A DNA stretch of 14,637 nt from JAJUFS01 sp964599565 (GTDB lineage: Bacteria > Pseudomonadota > Gammaproteobacteria > Natronospirales > JAJUFS01): NCBI GenBank assembly GCA_964599565.1, contig CAZRFE010000065.1, forward strand, positions 1 to 14,637, in the 5' to 3' direction. The first letter of the stretch is position 1. Each line of letters begins with the position of its first letter. The notes below the pieces were generated by a model that was not told the DNA's origin, made no database searches, and worked only from the letters and a program-made list of their open reading frames with translations. Made by a program: the position numbers and the translations under genes. Shown here piece after piece: positions 7,586 through 13,220 of this stretch.

Positions 7586-8937
7586 AACTGCATGGATCGA
7601 CGACGCCGCTGACCGCGGCGGATGCAGCGGCGAAACCTGGCGCGCCGCCCGAGGGGCCGGCGCCGCAGAAGCTCGGCAAGTACACGCTGCAGCGTGAACT
7701 CGGGCGCGGCAGCTCGGGCACGGTGTATCTCGGCCACGATCCCTTCGAGAACCGCGACGTCGCGGTGAAGGTCTACTACCAGGACGACCAGCTGCAGGCG
7801 GCGCAGGCGAACCTGCAGTCGAAGCTGTTCTTCAACGAAGCGCACATGGCAGGACAGCTCAAGCATCCGAACATCCTGCCGATCCACGATGCGGGCGAGG
7901 AAGACGGCCAGCGTTACGTGGTGATGGAATTCCTCCCCGATTCCGTGCCGCTGTCGCGCTACGCGCGCAACGACAGCCTGCTGCCGATGTCGAAGGTCGT
8001 GGAAATATTCTTCTCGACGGCAAAGGCGCTGGACTATGCGCATCGCAACGGCGTCGTTCACCGCGACATCAAGCCCGCGAACATTCTCATGAACCCGCGC
8101 GGCCACACGCTGATCGTGGATTTCGGCATCGCGAAGTCCGCGAAGCAGCCGGACAACGAACTCGCCGGCTCCATCGGCACGCCGCGCTACATGTCGCCCG
8201 AACAGGTGCGCGGCGAGGACGTGAACAACCAGACCGATCTCTACTCGCTGGGCGTGACGATCTATGAACTGCTCACCGGCACGTCGCCGTTCGTTGCGCA
8301 GTCGCTCAAGGATCTCACGCATCGCATCCTGCACGAGGACGCCGCACCACCGAGCACGCTTCGCGTCGACGTACCGGAGATTCTCGACCGCATCGTGATG
8401 CGCTGCCTTCGAAAGGAACTGCGCAAGCGATACCGCAGCGGGCTCGATGTCGCGGGCGATCTTGCGTACATCTTCGATGAGATCAACGCGAGCGCGCAGG
8501 AGCTCGACGAGGATGCGCGCGTGAAACTGTCGCGGCGGCTGCGCTTCTTCAACGACTTCACCGACGCGGAGCTGCGCGAAGTCATTCACGCCGGCCAGTG
8601 GCGCAATCTTGCCTCGGGCCGCAACATCGTCACTGAGGGCGAACTCGACGACAGCTTCTTCGTGCTCGTTTCCGGTGAAGTCTCGGTATGGAAGGGTGAT
8701 ACCGAACTCGGCGTGCTGCGCGAAGGCGACTGCTTCGGCGAGATGGGGTTCTTCAGCCACATCCGGCGCACCGCGACCATTCGCGCGCGCGGCACCGTCG
8801 ATCTGCTGGTGCTGAGCGCCGCGGCAATGGAACGCGCGTCGAAGGACGTGCAGCTGAAATTCCACCAGGTGTTCGTGCGCACGCTGATCGAGCGGCTGGC
8901 GAAGACCAACGAGCGGCTGCTGGCGGCGAAATTCTGA
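7582..8937 (+). CDS. Serine/threonine protein kinase with C-terminal cyclic-nucleotide-binding domain (second of tandem pair)
   Basis: This 451-residue paralog of the preceding kinase has the same architecture: glycine loop GRGSSGTV (41-48), VAVK lysine K63, E86, HRDIKPAN (160-167, D162), DFG (180-182) and SPE (205-207, replacing APE), then a cNMP-binding domain (about 319-435) with FGEMGFFSHIRRTATI including E387 and R395/R396. It differs by a ~29-residue Ala/Pro-rich N-terminal extension. By eye the two proteins share about half their residues or more, with long identical blocks (HPNILPI.DAGEEDG, EGDCFGEMG), so they arose by tandem duplication. No membrane segment is seen. It is the last gene of the run; a strong terminator follows 9 bases after its stop. 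Confidence 0.93.
   Translation: MKLHGSTTPLTAADAAAKPGAPPEGPAPQKLGKYTLQRELGRGSSGTVYLGHDPFENRDVAVKVYYQDDQLQAAQANLQSKLFFNEAHMAGQLKHPNILPIHDAGEEDGQRYVVMEFLPDSVPLSRYARNDSLLPMSKVVEIFFSTAKALDYAHRNGVVHRDIKPANILMNPRGHTLIVDFGIAKSAKQPDNELAGSIGTPRYMSPEQVRGEDVNNQTDLYSLGVTIYELLTGTSPFVAQSLKDLTHRILHEDAAPPSTLRVDVPEILDRIVMRCLRKELRKRYRSGLDVAGDLAYIFDEINASAQELDEDARVKLSRRLRFFNDFTDAELREVIHAGQWRNLASGRNIVTEGELDDSFFVLVSGEVSVWKGDTELGVLREGDCFGEMGFFSHIRRTATIRARGTVDLLVLSAAAMERASKDVQLKFHQVFVRTLIERLAKTNERLLAAKF
8722..8747 (+). repeat. 26-base exact repeat in the tandem kinase genes (copy 2)
   Basis: Second copy of the repeat at 7370-7395, in the same position of the cNMP-binding domain of the downstream kinase gene. Confidence 0.8.
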
Positions 8938-8946
8938 AGGATGCAT

Positions 8947-8992
8947 GCATGAAATGAAAAGGGCCGCAGCTGCGGCCCTTTTCATTTCATGC
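8947..8992. terminator. Bidirectional Rho-independent terminator (perfect 46-base palindrome)
   Basis: Bases 8947-8969 and 8970-8992 are exact reverse complements, with no mismatch. The G+C core GGGCCGCAGCTGCGGCCC is flanked by AAAA on the left and TTTT on the right, so either strand gives a stem followed by a U-run. It lies between the convergent second kinase gene (stop 8937) and folE2 (stop at 9003) and should terminate both. Confidence 0.93.
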
Positions 8993-9002
8993 GTTGTACG
9001 CG

Positions 9003-9845
9003 TCAGAGCACGGGGTCGCGTTCCTTGTCGCGCTCGACCAGCGCGTACGCCGAATGGTTGTGTATCGACTCGAAGTTCTCCGATTCCACGGAGTACGCGA
9101 TAACGCGATCATCGGCGTTGAGCCGCACGGCGATGTCGCGCACCATGTCCTCGACGAACTTCGGATTGTCGTACGCGCGTTCCGTCACGTATTTCTCGTC
9201 AGGGCGCTTCAGCAGGCCGTAAAGCTCGCACGACGCCTCGCTCTCGACGACGTCGATCAGTTCCTCGATCCACACGAAACCCTGCACGCGCGCGCGCACC
9301 GTGACATGCGAGCGCTGGTTGTGCGCGCCGTATTCGGAGATCTTCTTCGAGCACGGGCACAGGCTCGTCACCGGCACGACAACGCGGATTTCAAGCTGCG
9401 TGCGTCCGCCGACGCGCTCGCCGATCATCGCAACGTTGTAGTCCATCAGGCTCTGTACGCCGGAGACCGGCGCGCGCTTTGCGACGAAGTACGGAAAGTT
9501 CATCTCGATGTGGCCTTTCTCCGCCTCGAGCTTGTCCGTCATCTCGCTCAGCATCGCCTTGAACGAATCGACCGTGAGTTCGCGCTCGTTGTTCTCGAGA
9601 ATCTCGACGAAGCGCGACATGTGCGTGCCCTTGAAGTTGTGCGGCAGGTCCACGTACATGTTGAAGGTCGCGATGGTGTGCTGTTCGCCGCCGCTGCGGT
9701 CCTTGACCCGCACGGGGTGGCGGATGTCCTTGATGCCGACCTTGTTGATCGGGATGCGGCGCGTGTCCTCGCTGCCCTGCACGTCGGCGATGGGAGCGGC
9801 GGTGTCCGCCGCCTTCGTGGCGCCGGCCTTGGTGCTTGCGGTCAT
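9003..9845 (-). CDS. folE2: GTP cyclohydrolase I type IB (FolE2)
   Basis: FolE2 converts GTP to dihydroneopterin triphosphate, the first step of tetrahydrofolate synthesis, and is structurally distinct from the common zinc enzyme FolE. The 280-residue product shows the family motifs KDIRHPV, SLCPCSKKISEYGAHNQRSH (161-180, metal Cys/His region with C163, C165, H175, H180), VTERAYDNPKFVED (220-233) and ESIHNHSAYA near the C-terminus. Start at 9845 is preferred because GGAGA lies upstream with suitable spacing; an in-frame ATG at 9878 would add 11 residues. It has its own promoter and an operator-like repeat. It is convergent with the kinase gene. In some bacteria folE2 is a zinc-starvation backup under Zur, but no Zur-like site is visible here, so it may be the main enzyme. 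Confidence 0.95.
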   Translation of the reverse strand: MTASTKAGATKAADTAAPIADVQGSEDTRRIPINKVGIKDIRHPVRVKDRSGGEQHTIATFNMYVDLPHNFKGTHMSRFVEILENNERELTVDSFKAMLSEMTDKLEAEKGHIEMNFPYFVAKRAPVSGVQSLMDYNVAMIGERVGGRTQLEIRVVVPVTSLCPCSKKISEYGAHNQRSHVTVRARVQGFVWIEELIDVVESEASCELYGLLKRPDEKYVTERAYDNPKFVEDMVRDIAVRLNADDRVIAYSVESENFESIHNHSAYALVERDKERDPVL

Positions 9846-9911
9846 TGCGTGGGTCTCCGGTCGGGGGCCGCGGGACATGGGCTGCCGGCTGACGCCGGTC
9901 GCGGCCCGGGC

Positions 9912-9940
9912 ATTATACCTGAGTGAATCGCTCAGGTAAT
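9912..9940 (-). promoter_or_regulatory. Promoter of folE2
   Basis: Read on the minus strand, a perfect -10 box TATAAT occupies 9917-9912. A weak -35 (TTACCT at 9939-9934, 16-base spacing, or ATTACC with 17) precedes it. The predicted leader before the folE2 ATG is about 60 bases. The promoter lies just downstream of xseB, so folE2 need not depend on xseB transcription. Confidence 0.65.
9916..9938. promoter_or_regulatory. Operator-like inverted repeat in folE2 promoter
   Basis: TACCTGAG (9916-9923) and CTCAGGTA (9931-9938) form a perfect 8-base inverted repeat with a 7-base A+T-containing centre. It fills the spacer between the -10 and -35 of the folE2 promoter, the classic position for a repressor. 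The extended 25-base site 9915-9939 agrees by my count at 21 positions with the IscR type 1 consensus as I remember it (ATASYYGACTRWWWYAGTCRRSTAT). The regulator is inferred, not shown. Confidence 0.5.
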
Positions 9941-9956
9941 GGGCTGAGGCAAGGAT

Positions 9957-10232
9957 TCAGGCGTCGTCGCCGTCAGCCTCGAAGTCTTCCAGGGTTTCCT
10001 GGCCGTTTCGCTGCAGCAGCTGCTGGACGCGCAGTTCCGCGCCGCGAAGCGCCTGCTGGCACTGGCGCGTCAGCACGATGCCGCGCTCGAAATCCTTGAG
10101 CGCATCCTCGAGGCTGAGCTCGCCGCCCTCGAGGCGTTCGACCAGCTGTTCCAGCTCGCCCAGCGACGCCTCGAAACCGGCGGGTTCCGCGTCGGTTCCC
10201 GCATTCTGCGCCTTGCGCGTGGTCTTCGGCAC
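9957..10232 (-). CDS. xseB: Exodeoxyribonuclease VII small subunit
   Basis: XseB is the small helical subunit that binds XseA to form exonuclease VII, which degrades single-stranded DNA. The 91-residue product has the family core FEASLGELEQLVERLEGGE, LSLEDALKDFERGI and LTRQCQQALRGAELRVQQL, followed by an acidic tail. The start is GTG at 10232-10230, supported by GGAG six bases upstream and by the normal length; reading back to an upstream ATG at 10340 would run over its own promoter. xseA is not in the window, and the ispA/dxs genes that often follow xseB in gammaproteobacteria are replaced here by folE2. Confidence 0.92.
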   Translation of the reverse strand: MPKTTRKAQNAGTDAEPAGFEASLGELEQLVERLEGGELSLEDALKDFERGIVLTRQCQQALRGAELRVQQLLQRNGQETLEDFEADGDDA

Positions 10233-10261
10233 GGTGTTCTCCAGTGAATGCTGCAGCCGGC

Positions 10262-10290
10262 ATTTTATGGCCTGCGGCGCGCGACTCCAA
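10262..10290 (-). promoter_or_regulatory. Promoter of xseB
   Basis: On the minus strand, TAAAAT (10267-10262) is a 5-of-6 -10 box, and TTGGAG (10290-10285) lies exactly 17 bases upstream as a partial -35. The transcript would begin around 10255, giving a short leader with the GGAG ribosome-binding site before the GTG start. Confidence 0.55.
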
Positions 10291-10309
10291 TCATCGCGCC
10301 GCCGTTGGT

Positions 10310-10337
10310 TTGACAAGCGGGGACTGGCTGCTATGTT
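10310..10337 (+). promoter_or_regulatory. Strong sigma-70 promoter of the rubrerythrin operon
   Basis: A perfect -35 TTGACA (10310-10315) is followed after 16 bases by TATGTT (10332-10337) with an extended -10 TG two bases before it (TGC at 10329-10331). An A+T-rich stretch follows. This is the best-looking promoter in the window and is divergent from that of xseB. Confidence 0.75.
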
Positions 10338-10383
10338 CAATCTGGAACAATTCTAAATGGTTCTGTGCTTCTAATCACTCAAC

Positions 10384-10389
10384 AGGAGG
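10384..10389 (+). promoter_or_regulatory. Consensus ribosome binding site of rubrerythrin gene
   Basis: AGGAGG, the full Shine-Dalgarno core, lies six bases before the ATG at 10396. Together with the consensus promoter it predicts high expression of the rubrerythrin. Confidence 0.9.
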
Positions 10390-10395
10390 ACCGCC

Positions 10396-10815
10396 ATGGC
10401 ACTCAAGGGCAGCAAGACCGAGGAAAACCTCAAGGCCGCCTTCGCCGGCGAATCCCAGGCCAACCGCCGCTACCTGTACTTCGCGGCCAAGGCGGACGTG
10501 GAGGGCTACAACGACGTCGCAGCGGTATTCCGCTCGACGGCGGAAGGCGAGACCGGGCACGCGCACGGCCATCTCGAATACCTCGAGCAGGTCGGCGATC
10601 CGGCGACGGGGCTTCCCATCGGCGCGACGAGCCACAACCTGAAGGCCGCGATCGCGGGCGAGACGCACGAATACACGGACATGTATCCCGGCATGGCGAA
10701 AGCCGCGCGCGATGAAGGCTTCGATGAAATCGCGGACTGGTTCGAGACGCTTGCGAAGGCGGAACGCTCGCACGCCAACCGGTTCCAGAAGGCGCTCGAC
10801 ACGCTCGGAGAATGA
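10396..10815 (+). CDS. Rubrerythrin-family diiron protein without rubredoxin domain
   Basis: The 139-residue protein is a four-helix ferritin-like diiron protein. All seven ligands of classical rubrerythrin are identifiable: E19 (AGES), E52 and H55 (EGETGH), E89 and E92 (GETHEY), E123 and H126 (AERSH). The family reduces hydrogen peroxide to water in the cytoplasm. The C-terminal rubredoxin domain is missing and the protein contains no cysteine, so it needs an external electron donor; the iron-sulfur protein encoded next is the natural candidate. A consensus promoter and AGGAGG precede it, and a hairpin of 9 pairs lies in the 57-base gap to the next gene, which may allow extra production of this first product. 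Confidence 0.93.
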   Translation: MALKGSKTEENLKAAFAGESQANRRYLYFAAKADVEGYNDVAAVFRSTAEGETGHAHGHLEYLEQVGDPATGLPIGATSHNLKAAIAGETHEYTDMYPGMAKAARDEGFDEIADWFETLAKAERSHANRFQKALDTLGE

Positions 10816-10829
10816 AGGTCGCGCGCGGC

Positions 10830-10852
10830 CGGGCGGAGTCTGTCTCCGTCCG
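10830..10852 (+). other. Hairpin between rubrerythrin and iron-sulfur gene
   Basis: CGGGCGGAG (10830-10838) can pair with CTCCGTCCG (10844-10852) around a 5-base loop, nine pairs with one G-U. No U-run follows, so partial attenuation or mRNA stabilisation is more likely than full termination. Confidence 0.5.
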
Positions 10853-10872
10853 CTCGCGTGCGCGGTCAGATC

Positions 10873-12222
10873 ATGAGCAGCAAACCTCTCGAACCGCCGC
10901 GCGAAGGCAGTCTCGACGCGCCCACGCGACACGCGCTCGACTGGCAAAGCGACGACTTCTACAGCGAGACGAGCCTGTTCGCGGAGCTTGAGCGCGTCTT
11001 CGACATCTGCCACGGCTGCCGGCGCTGCTTCAGCCTGTGCAATGCCTTCCCGACCCTGTTCGATGCCATCGACGAATCCGAGACCATGGAACTCGACGGC
11101 GTTGCGCGGGAGGTTTACTGGAATGTCGTCGACCAGTGCTATCTCTGCGACATGTGCTACATGTCGAAGTGTCCCTACGTTCCTCCGCACGAATGGAACA
11201 TCGACTTCCCGCATCTCATGCTGCGCGCCAAGGCGGTGAAGCATCGCGACGGCCGCACGACGTTCCGCGACCGAATGCTTGCATCCACGGATACGGTTGG
11301 AAGGTTCGCGGGCATTCCGGTCGTGGTCGAGGCAGTCAACGCCGCGAACCGGAACAAGGCGGCGCGCGCGCTGCTTGAGAAGACGCTCGGCGTGCATCGC
11401 GACGCGGCGCTGCCCGCCTATCACGCGAATACATTGCGAAAGCGCATGAAACGCCACGCGGCGCCGGAGGATCGCGTCGTTGCGACGGACGAAACGCGCG
11501 GCAAGGTCGCGCTGTTCGCAACCTGCTACGGCAACTACAACATGCCGTCGCTCGGCGAGGATCTCATCGCGGTATTCGAGCACAACGGCATCCCGGTGCG
11601 CCTTGCCGGCAGGGAACGCTGCTGCGGCATGCCGAAACTCGAACTTGGCGATCTCGATGCCGTGGCGCGCGCGAAGGAACACAACATCCCCGTGCTTGCG
11701 AATCTCGTCGACGAGGGCTGGGACATCGTTGCGCCCGTGCCGTCATGCGTGTTGATGTTCAAGCAGGAGTTGCCGCTGATGTTCCCGGGCGATGCGGATG
11801 TCGCGAAGGTGCGCGATGCGATGTTCGATCCGTTCGAATACCTTTTCATGCGGCATCGTGCAGGCCTGCTGCGCACGGAGTTTCGCAACAGGCTCGGCAA
11901 GGTCGCCTGGCAGGTGCCGTGTCACCTGCGCGTGCAGAACATCGGCTACCGGACGCGCGACATACTGCAGCTGATACCCGATACGGAAGTGACGACGATC
12001 GAGCGATGCTCGGGGCACGACGGAACCTATGCGGTGAAGAAGGAGTTCCACGACATGTCGATGAAGATCGCAAGGCCCGTCGTCAACCGCGTGCGCGAAT
12101 CGAACGCGGATCATTATTCGAGCGACTGCCCGATGGCGGGGCAGCACATCGGCAACGGTCTCAAGGCCGGGACGCCGCCCGTGCATCCGCTGGCGTTGCT
12201 GCGAAACGCTTACGGCATCTGA
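10873..12222 (+). CDS. Heterodisulfide reductase-related (GlpC/HdrD-like) CCG-domain iron-sulfur protein
   Basis: The 449-residue protein has two ferredoxin-type cluster motifs, CHGCRRCFSLC (C46, C49, C52, C56) and CYLCDMCYMSKCP (C89, C92, C95, C100), which should each hold a [4Fe-4S] cluster. Two cysteine-rich CCG domains follow: the first with C218, CCG at 250-252 and C292; the second with C350, CSG at 379-381 and C419, the CSG variant also known in GlpC. This is the layout of GlpC, GlcF and HdrD subunits that move electrons between quinones or thiols and a partner. No flavin dehydrogenase subunit lies beside it, so it is not a glycerol-3-phosphate or glycolate enzyme. Setting suggests electron supply to rubrerythrin or to the ferritin-like protein. 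ATG at 10873 chosen; GTG at 10858 is possible. Confidence 0.9.
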   Translation: MSSKPLEPPREGSLDAPTRHALDWQSDDFYSETSLFAELERVFDICHGCRRCFSLCNAFPTLFDAIDESETMELDGVAREVYWNVVDQCYLCDMCYMSKCPYVPPHEWNIDFPHLMLRAKAVKHRDGRTTFRDRMLASTDTVGRFAGIPVVVEAVNAANRNKAARALLEKTLGVHRDAALPAYHANTLRKRMKRHAAPEDRVVATDETRGKVALFATCYGNYNMPSLGEDLIAVFEHNGIPVRLAGRERCCGMPKLELGDLDAVARAKEHNIPVLANLVDEGWDIVAPVPSCVLMFKQELPLMFPGDADVAKVRDAMFDPFEYLFMRHRAGLLRTEFRNRLGKVAWQVPCHLRVQNIGYRTRDILQLIPDTEVTTIERCSGHDGTYAVKKEFHDMSMKIARPVVNRVRESNADHYSSDCPMAGQHIGNGLKAGTPPVHPLALLRNAYGI

Positions 12223-12226
12223 GGAG
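12222..12226 (+). promoter_or_regulatory. Ribosome binding site of EncFtn-like gene
   Basis: AGGAG begins on the last base of the preceding stop codon and lies five bases before the ATG at 12232, supporting that start and co-expression with the iron-sulfur gene. Confidence 0.75.
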
Positions 12227-12231
12227 ATTCC

Positions 12232-12534
12232 ATGGCAAGCGAAGGCTACCACGAACCTGTCGGCGAACTTTCCGCCGAATCCCGCGATCTGCATCGCGCC
12301 ATCACCTCGCTGATGGAAGAACTCGAAGCCATCGACTGGTACCAGCAGCGTGTCGATGCGTGCAACGATCGCGAACTCGCGCAGATACTCGCGCACAACC
12401 GCGACGAGGAAATCGAGCACGCGGCGATGGTGCTCGAATGGATACGCCGCAAGGTGCCGAAGTTCGATGCGGAACTGCGCGAGTACCTGTTCACCGACAG
12501 GCCGATCGTCTCCATCGAGGAAGCGCAGGACTGA
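12232..12534 (+). CDS. Encapsulated ferritin (EncFtn)-like ferroxidase, without shell-targeting tail
   Basis: The 100-residue, two-helix protein matches the encapsulated-ferritin family as remembered from Rhodospirillum rubrum EncFtn: MEELEAIDWYQQRVDA (28-43) and LAHNRDEEIEHAAMVLEWIRR (53-73). The ferroxidase residues E30, E60 and H63 correspond to E32, E62 and H65 of that protein, and W36/Y37 are kept. In the family the active site forms only between two subunits of an annular decamer, oxidising Fe(II). Known EncFtn proteins carry a C-terminal peptide that directs them into an encapsulin shell, whose gene is usually adjacent. Here the protein ends at DRPIVSIEEAQD with no such peptide, and no encapsulin is in the window. 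It sits between the CCG iron-sulfur gene and a DUF3501 gene, overlapping the latter by one base. Confidence 0.88.
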   Translation: MASEGYHEPVGELSAESRDLHRAITSLMEELEAIDWYQQRVDACNDRELAQILAHNRDEEIEHAAMVLEWIRRKVPKFDAELREYLFTDRPIVSIEEAQD

Positions 12535-13118
12535 TGCAGCGGCTCGCACGCAACGACCTGCTGGGCCTGGAGGAATACGCCGCACGGCGTGTCGACTTCC
12601 GTCGCGCGGTCATGGTGCACAAGGCGGCGCGCACGGTTGCCGTCGGGCCGAACATGCGGCTTTGCTTCGAGGATGCGAGCACCGTGCGATACCAGGTGCA
12701 GGAAATGCTGCGTGCCGAACGCATCTTCGAGGCGCAGGGAATCCAGGAAGAACTCGACGCCTACAATCCGCTGATTCCGGACGGAACGAACTGGAAGGCG
12801 ACGCAGATGATCGAGTTCACCGATGAAGCCGAACGGCGCGCGGCGCTGGCACGGCTGCTCGGCATCGAGCAGCGCACCTTCGTGCAGGTGGAAGGACGCG
12901 AGCGCGTTCATGCGATCGCGGATGAAGATCTCGATCGCAGCACGGACGAGAAGACCTCCGCCGTGCATTTCCTTCGCTTCGAGCTCGATCCCGCGATGAT
13001 CGCGGACTTGAGGCGCGGCGCTGCACTGTCGATCGGCGTCGATCACGCACACTACCGCCATCTCGTCGCGCCGGTGCCGGAAGCCGTGCGCGTTGCGCTG
13101 CTTCACGATCTCGACTGA
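12534..13118 (+). CDS. DUF3501 family protein, function unknown
   Basis: The 194-residue product resembles the DUF3501 family: N-terminal RNDLLGLEEYAARR, a central FEDASTVRYQVQEMLRAERI, then DAYNPLIPDGTNWKATQMIE, and a C-terminal VDHAHYRH. No catalytic motif, cysteine cluster, signal peptide or membrane segment is evident. The ATG at 12534 overlaps the EncFtn-like stop (TGATG), so it should be made in step with that protein. I know of this family beside iron-sulfur CCG and rubrerythrin genes but of no assigned activity; a role as partner or assembly factor of the EncFtn-like or CCG protein is inference. No clear terminator follows. Confidence 0.85.
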   Translation: MQRLARNDLLGLEEYAARRVDFRRAVMVHKAARTVAVGPNMRLCFEDASTVRYQVQEMLRAERIFEAQGIQEELDAYNPLIPDGTNWKATQMIEFTDEAERRAALARLLGIEQRTFVQVEGRERVHAIADEDLDRSTDEKTSAVHFLRFELDPAMIADLRRGAALSIGVDHAHYRHLVAPVPEAVRVALLHDLD

Positions 13119-13152
13119 CCGTCAAGCCTCCCCCTCGTCGTCGCCAAGGCGC

Positions 13153-13158
13153 TAGAAT
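13153..13158 (+). promoter_or_regulatory. Possible -10 box before parE
   Basis: TAGAAT lies in the 102-base gap between the DUF3501 gene and parE, about 60 bases before the parE start. No convincing -35 box is placed upstream. The same TAGAATG string occurs before ribH, which weakly supports a shared promoter type. Confidence 0.3.
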
Positions 13159-13220
13159 GCCGCAGCATCGGCGCGCCCGCGATCCGGCGAGCGCAGGGTC
13201 ACACGCAATCCAGGAACACC

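Noticed and set aside
6092..8985. Minus-strand frames of 473 and 491 codons opposite the two kinase genes
   Set aside because: They look alike only because the kinases are paralogs; no domain is recognisable and no ribosome site or promoter precedes them.
9846..9878. Longer FolE2 start at 9878
   Set aside because: It lacks a good ribosome site and adds 11 residues; GGAGA before 9845 is better. It cannot be fully excluded.
9912..9940. Zur box upstream of folE2
   Set aside because: The inverted repeat TACCTGAG/CTCAGGTA does not resemble the A+T-rich Zur palindrome of gammaproteobacteria.
10334..10349. LexA site from TGTTC/GAACA repeat
   Set aside because: The orientation and spacing (GTTC-N6-GAAC) do not fit known LexA boxes, and the gene is not an SOS gene.
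10375..11682. Minus-strand frame of 435 codons opposite rubrerythrin and the CCG protein
   Set aside because: It crosses two well-supported genes and the strong Shine-Dalgarno of rubrerythrin; it is an antisense shadow.
12500..12534. Encapsulin cargo-loading peptide at the end of the EncFtn-like protein
   Set aside because: The last residues (DRPIVSIEEAQD) show no LTVGSL-like sequence and the next gene starts immediately.
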